From an uncultured Bacteroidota bacterium (GTDB lineage Bacteria > Bacteroidota > Bacteroidia > Chitinophagales > Chitinophagaceae), in assembly GCA_903906615.1 (NCBI GenBank), contig CAIVKT010000062.1:1-9060 (forward strand): DNA of 9,060 bases, written 5' to 3'. The position numbers and the translations under genes were made by a program. The notes below the pieces were generated by a model. It was not told the origin of the DNA, searched no databases, and worked only from the letters and a program-made list of their open reading frames with translations. Positions 5,520 to 9,060 of this stretch are shown one piece after another (the first letter of the stretch is position 1; each line of letters begins with the position of its first letter).

Positions 5520-8015
5520 ATGAACAGAAGTATTCGTAAAGTTGCGGTAATAGGATCAGGTGTTATGGGCTCGCGCATAGCGTGTCATTTTGCCGGTATA
5601 GGCGTGCAGGTATTGCTGCTCGATATTGTACCCCCTGCCCTTACTGATGCCGAGACGGCTAAGGGCCTTACCCTGGAAAGCAAAGCTGTGCGCAACCGCA
5701 TCGTGTATGATGCCATGGCCGCTACCCTCAAAAGCAAGCCATCGGCCGTATACACAAAGGACGTAGTAAAACACATAAAGACCGGCAACATCACCGATGA
5801 CCTCGCTAAAATTGCTGACTGCGACTGGATCATAGAAGTAGTGGTAGAGCGGCTGGACATCAAGCAGAATATATTTACCGAGGTAGAGAAATACCGCAAG
5901 CCGGGTACTCTTGTCACTACCAATACATCGGGCATACCCATACACCTGATGAGTGAAGGCAGGAGCGAGGATTTCCAGCAAAATTTCTGCGGTACCCACT
6001 TCTTCAATCCGCCGCGCTACCTGCGACTCTTAGAGATCATACCTGATCCTAAAACAAAGCCCGAGGTCATAGACTTTCTGATGGACTATGGCGATCGCTT
6101 CCTGGGCAAGACCACTGTATTGTGCAAGGACACACCTGCATTCATTGCCAACCGTGTAGGTGTGTTTGGCTTTATGGCGGTGTTCAAGGCCATGCAGCAG
6201 TTGGGCCTTAACGTTGATGAGGTAGACTCACTCACAGGCCCTATACTCGGCAGGCCCAAGTCGGCCACCTTCCGCACCGGCGATGTTGTAGGGCTGGATA
6301 CCCTGGTACATGTAGCCAAAGACCTGCCTGCCAATGCGCCCAATGACGAGGCCAAAGATATTTTCATACTGCCACCCTTCCTGGAGAAGATGGTGGAGAA
6401 CAAATGGCTGGGTGATAAAACAGGACAAGGGTTTTATAAGAAAGTAAAAGTGCCCGTACCTGCACCCGCTGATAAAGCCGGCTTTACCACATCGCCGGAG
6501 AACCAGGGCAATGAAAAGAAAGTAGCTACCGCGCAGCAGAATATAGCCAAGACCACTACCGAGATACAAACCCTGAACCTGCAGACCATGGAGTATGGCC
6601 CCAAGGTGAAGACTAAGTTTGCCACCATAGAGGCCGCAAAGCCTGTAGACGACCTGGCTCAACGCCTGAAGGTACTGTACAACGGCACCGACAAAGCAGG
6701 CGAGTTTTACCGCATGTTCCACCACCTGCTCTTTGCCTATGTATCGCACCGCATACCCGAGATCGCTGATGAGCTGTACAAGATAGATGATGGCCTCAAA
6801 GCCGGCTTTGGCTGGGAGATAGGAGCTTTCGAAAGCTGGGACGCGCTGGGTGCAGCCAAGGTGCTGGAGCAAATGAAAGCCAGTGGATATGAGGTAGCCC
6901 CATGGGTGACGCAGATGCTGGATAAAGGATTTACAACTTTCTACAAAACAGAGAACGGCACACGCAAGTACTACGATATAAAAACACAAACCTACCAACC
7001 CATACCCGGTGCCGGCAAATTCATATTGCTGGAGCACATGGACGAAAAGGTGGTATGGAAAAACAGCGCCTGCAAGCTCTACGACATTGGCGACGATGTG
7101 GTAGCACTGCGGTGGAATACCAAGATGAACACCATAGGCGGCGAGGTGCTGGAAGGCGTGCAGAAGAGTGTAGCCATAGCCGAGGAAAAATACAAGGGGC
7201 TGGTAATAGCCAACGGCGGCGCTAACTTCAGTGCGGGTGCCAATGTGGGATTGATCTTCATGTTTGCCGCCGAGCAGGAGTACGATGAGCTGGATATGGC
7301 AGTGCGCCAGTTCCAGGCTACTACTATGCGGCTGCGCTACAGCAGCATACCGGTGGTGGTGGCGCCTCATGGCCTCACCCTCGGTGGCGGCTGCGAGATG
7401 TGCCTCCACGCCGATGGCGTACAGGCATCTGCCGAAAGCTACATAGGCCTCGTAGAAGTAGGCGTGGGACTCATACCCGGCGGTGGCGGCAGCAAAGAGC
7501 TGGCCTTGCGCGCCGGCGATCGCAACATAAAGGAAGACGTAGAGATGAACTACCTGCAGCAGCTCTTCATCAATGTGGCTACTGCCAAAGTATCTACATC
7601 GGCAGCAGAGGCGTACGAGAATTTTGTGCTGCGCCCCGGTTACGATCATATATCCATGAACCCGGATAGGCGCATAGCCGATGCCAAGTTCAGTGTGCTG
7701 AATATGTACGAGCGGGGCTACACACAGCCCGCACCACGCACCGATGTGCTGGTACAGGGACGTGGCGGCCTTGGCGGACTGCTGAGCGGCATACACGGCA
7801 TGTGGCGCGGTAACTATGCCAGCGACCACGACAAGCTGATAGCCGAGAAGCTGGCTTACGTAATGTGCGGCGGCGACCTCACGCAGCCTACCCTCGTCAG
7901 CGAGCAATACCTGCTGGACCTGGAGCGCGAAGCCTTCCTCAGCCTGAGCGGGCAAAAGAAAACACTGGAGCGCCTGCAAAGCATATTGACCACAGGGAAG
8001 CCGTTAAGAAATTAA
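5520..8015 (+). CDS. fadN: Bifunctional 3-hydroxyacyl-CoA dehydrogenase / enoyl-CoA hydratase (FadN-type)
   Basis: 831 residues from ATG 5520; a GTG at 5499 would add seven residues before the Rossmann strand and is less likely. The dehydrogenase half comes first: the NAD-binding loop GSGVMG (12-17), the HFFNPP motif with catalytic H160, E172 in LLEIIP, then KDTPAFIANRV and the helical dimer region. The hydratase half (about 520-720) follows: oxyanion-hole segment FSAGANVG, GGGCE with E626, and VEVGVGLIPGGGG with E646. The two glutamates are 20 apart, as in rat crotonase (E144/E164), so both halves look active. The order HCDH then ECH is the reverse of E. coli FadB and matches B. subtilis FadN (about 790 aa). 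It performs the hydration and oxidation steps of fatty-acid beta-oxidation in the cytoplasm. A loosely ordered Ala/Pro/Thr-rich linker (about 313-350) appears longer than usual. No thiolase or acyl-CoA dehydrogenase gene adjoins it in the window. Confidence 0.93.
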   Translation: MNRSIRKVAVIGSGVMGSRIACHFAGIGVQVLLLDIVPPALTDAETAKGLTLESKAVRNRIVYDAMAATLKSKPSAVYTKDVVKHIKTGNITDDLAKIADCDWIIEVVVERLDIKQNIFTEVEKYRKPGTLVTTNTSGIPIHLMSEGRSEDFQQNFCGTHFFNPPRYLRLLEIIPDPKTKPEVIDFLMDYGDRFLGKTTVLCKDTPAFIANRVGVFGFMAVFKAMQQLGLNVDEVDSLTGPILGRPKSATFRTGDVVGLDTLVHVAKDLPANAPNDEAKDIFILPPFLEKMVENKWLGDKTGQGFYKKVKVPVPAPADKAGFTTSPENQGNEKKVATAQQNIAKTTTEIQTLNLQTMEYGPKVKTKFATIEAAKPVDDLAQRLKVLYNGTDKAGEFYRMFHHLLFAYVSHRIPEIADELYKIDDGLKAGFGWEIGAFESWDALGAAKVLEQMKASGYEVAPWVTQMLDKGFTTFYKTENGTRKYYDIKTQTYQPIPGAGKFILLEHMDEKVVWKNSACKLYDIGDDVVALRWNTKMNTIGGEVLEGVQKSVAIAEEKYKGLVIANGGANFSAGANVGLIFMFAAEQEYDELDMAVRQFQATTMRLRYSSIPVVVAPHGLTLGGGCEMCLHADGVQASAESYIGLVEVGVGLIPGGGGSKELALRAGDRNIKEDVEMNYLQQLFINVATAKVSTSAAEAYENFVLRPGYDHISMNPDRRIADAKFSVLNMYERGYTQPAPRTDVLVQGRGGLGGLLSGIHGMWRGNYASDHDKLIAEKLAYVMCGGDLTQPTLVSEQYLLDLEREAFLSLSGQKKTLERLQSILTTGKPLRN

Positions 8016-8018
8016 TTT

Positions 8019-8050
8019 GGCAATTCGGCAATGTGACAATTCGGCAATGT
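8019..8050. repeat. Short tandem repeat, 16-bp unit x2 with 8-bp sub-periodicity
   Basis: Four consecutive octamers, GGCAATTC, GGCAATGT, GACAATTC and GGCAATGT, occupy 8019-8050. In 16-bp register the units at 8021-8036 and 8037-8052 differ only at the last base. The array starts four bases after the FadN-like stop codon and lies in the 99-bp gap before the next gene. It is not a perfect inverted repeat and does not look like a terminator. Confidence 0.85.
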
Positions 8051-8114
8051 GGGAGGGATACTCCGATGGATAAAATATTGGTTGATCAATTCAAGCATAA
8101 GGTAGCGTTACTGT

Positions 8115-8921
8115 GTGAAAAAAATTATTGGTATCGTAATTGTTTACCTGGTTTTGGTGTTACCTGCCAAAGGACAATCTGTGCGGCAAGTGCAGGATAT
8201 GCTTTCGCATTACAGCCAACGCATACAGACATTGCGCGTAAGTAATGATTATGAAAACAGAGACGACTCTTTAAAGGCTATTAACAAAAGTCTGGTCAAT
8301 TATTTGAAAACTGTCGGCGAAAAAAATCCGGCTACGTTAACGGCAAAATTTAAATCAAAAGAATGGGTCAATATTCTTACGTCAGCTGATGGATTGTTCC
8401 GGATATATAGTTGGGATGTCTGTAAAGATGGTACAGCCAAGTCTTATGATGCCGTTTTTCAGTACCGGTCAAATAAAAAGGTAGTAACATTTGTTATGGG
8501 TGACGCATCTGTGGATGAAGATTCTGAAGGCGTTGTTTGCTCCGGCGAATACTATTACAAGCTATACACCATACACACTAAAGATAGCGGTAACGTTTAC
8601 CTGGTACTTGGGTATTCAAGTTACGCATCTGGTTACGGAGGGAATAGCCTGACAGCGTATAAGCTGAGAAATGGTGAGTTCATAGGGGCTTATCCTTTTT
8701 TTAAAACAGCAAAAACAACAGTTGGGGAAATTAATTTTCAGTACGATTTAGAGGCGCCGATAAATGAAAATAAAAAAGCCGAAATGCCGGATATAAGATT
8801 GAGCAAGGATAAACAAACCATTTACATACCTGTTATTACAAGGCACGATGAGATAACCAAAAGAGACCTCATTTATAAATTTGATGGTAACCGTTTTGTT
8901 TATGATAAGAACGCGAAGTAA
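8115..8921 (+). CDS. Exported protein of unknown function, GTG start
   Basis: 268 residues. The GTG at 8115 is taken as the start because it opens directly into a signal peptide (MKKIIGIVIVYLVLVLPAKG, probable cut before Q21). An in-frame stop at 8103-8105 lies just upstream, and the next ATG, at residue 29, would lose the signal. The mature part is predicted to be helical at about 25-70, then mostly beta, with FRIYSWDVCKDGTAKSYDAVFQY (95-117), VYLVLGYSSYASGYGGNSLTAYKL (161-184) and a final strand DLIYKFDGNRFVYD. The 'FRIYSWD ... AVFQY' segment resembles a recurrent group of unnamed Bacteroidota secreted proteins, but I can give no Pfam name or function. It is visibly more AT-rich than the FadN-like gene, and in codon use it resembles the zinc-finger gene at 3502. 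No confident promoter is seen in the 8051-8114 stretch. Confidence 0.82.
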   Translation: MKKIIGIVIVYLVLVLPAKGQSVRQVQDMLSHYSQRIQTLRVSNDYENRDDSLKAINKSLVNYLKTVGEKNPATLTAKFKSKEWVNILTSADGLFRIYSWDVCKDGTAKSYDAVFQYRSNKKVVTFVMGDASVDEDSEGVVCSGEYYYKLYTIHTKDSGNVYLVLGYSSYASGYGGNSLTAYKLRNGEFIGAYPFFKTAKTTVGEINFQYDLEAPINENKKAEMPDIRLSKDKQTIYIPVITRHDEITKRDLIYKFDGNRFVYDKNAK

Positions 8922-8945
8922 TGTCGACATAAATAATTAAATTTG
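8921..8945 (+). promoter_or_regulatory. Predicted promoter and 10-bp palindrome upstream of the HicB-like gene
   Basis: TAAATTTG (8938-8945) is an exact Bacteroidota -7 element, predicting a start near 8950 and a leader of about 10 bases before ATG 8960. No TTTG sits at the usual -33 distance. Instead a perfect 10-bp palindrome, ATGTCGACAT (8921-8930), ends seven bases upstream of the -7 element, a place where a repressor would block polymerase. That it is an operator is inference. Confidence 0.4.
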
Positions 8946-8959
8946 TATAAACACGAGAT

Positions 8960-9060
8960 ATGGAAGAGATCATTTTTTTAGTTGAAGAAAGCGATGAAGG
9001 AGGATATATAGCAAAGGCGCTTGGCGCATCTATCTTTACAGAAGCCGATACGATGGAGGA
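8960..9060 (+). CDS. HicB-like antitoxin-family protein, N-terminal part only
   Basis: ATG at 8960 opens a frame of 33 codons that runs off the window end: MEEIIFLVEESDEGG, then YIAKALGASIFTEADTMEE. The pattern of a first strand IIFLVEE, a turn with EGGYIAKAL, and a second strand followed by TEADTMEE matches the N-terminal HicB fold (a partially degraded RNase H-like domain). That domain usually neutralises the HicA mRNA interferase in a type II toxin-antitoxin pair. Whether a HicA gene or a C-terminal DNA-binding domain follows cannot be seen. Solitary HicB-like proteins also exist. A -7 promoter element with an adjoining palindrome lies just upstream. Confidence 0.62.
   Translation, partial: MEEIIFLVEESDEGGYIAKALGASIFTEADTME

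Noticed and set aside
6228..7979. A 583-codon open frame on the minus strand opposite the FadN-like gene
   Set aside because: It lies wholly antisense to a gene with complete catalytic motifs; its translation is low-complexity, rich in Tyr, His, Leu and Ala with no domain, as expected from codon bias of the sense strand.
8082..8089. TTGATCAA palindrome upstream of the GTG-started gene
   Set aside because: An 8-bp palindrome is expected by chance in this length, and no promoter element adjoins it.
7865..8245. Plus-strand frame spanning the end of fadN and the start of the exported-protein gene
   Set aside because: It is out of frame with both genes, crosses the tandem repeat, and shows no domain or start signal.
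1..9060. CRISPR array, tRNA or rRNA genes, transposase or integrase genes, attachment-site duplications
   Set aside because: No regularly spaced repeats, cloverleaf other than the tmRNA tRNA-like part, rRNA sequence, recombinase motif or flanking direct repeat was found. The pRiA4b/TnpR-like protein alone does not define a mobile element.

Overview
This window looks like chromosomal DNA from a member of the Bacteroidota, probably of the Chitinophagia/Sphingobacteriia kind. The evidence is: promoter-like TTTG ... TAnnTTTG elements upstream of several genes in place of Shine-Dalgarno/sigma70 signals; a tmRNA that does not encode CCA; and protein families that I recall as common in that phylum (SMUBP2-like helicase starting MDYFKK, DUF4440-type NTF2 proteins, HCDH-ECH fusions). 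Moderate GC dominates, with two visibly AT-richer genes (3502-4227 and 8115-8921).

Layout. 1-576 (+) is the C-terminal end of a SNF2/Rad54-type helicase. It converges, 18 bp apart, on a complete SF1B (SMUBP2/Upf1-like) helicase at 595-2502 (-). That helicase is divergent from a metallophosphoesterase at 2603-3364 (+). Next comes a pRiA4b/TnpR-like protein carrying zinc fingers at both ends, 3502-4227 (+). A perfect bidirectional terminator hairpin (4280-4310) separates it from the tmRNA gene ssrA, 4312-4678 (-), which encodes the tag GEYSYAMAA. Upstream of ssrA, on the same strand, is a small two-helix membrane protein (4736-4918), divergent from an exported DUF4440/NTF2-like protein (5012-5440, +). 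The largest gene, 5520-8015 (+), is a bifunctional 3-hydroxyacyl-CoA dehydrogenase/enoyl-CoA hydratase in FadN order. A short tandem repeat (8019-8050) follows it, then a GTG-initiated exported protein of unknown function (8115-8921, +). The window ends inside a HicB-like antitoxin-type gene (8960-9060+).

How the genes work together. Most are independent housekeeping units rather than one operon: nucleic-acid remodelling (two helicases), ribosome rescue (ssrA) and fatty-acid beta-oxidation (FadN-like, without a visible thiolase or acyl-CoA dehydrogenase partner). The mixed strand directions and terminator argue against a single multi-gene system.

I found no convincing undescribed defence or mobile system. 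The items most worth a second look are the tmRNA (tag sequence and a self-complementary octamer flanking the resume codon), the double zinc-finger pRiA4b protein, the apparently leaderless helicase promoter, the 8-bp-periodic intergenic repeat, and the HicB-like gene with a palindrome at its promoter.
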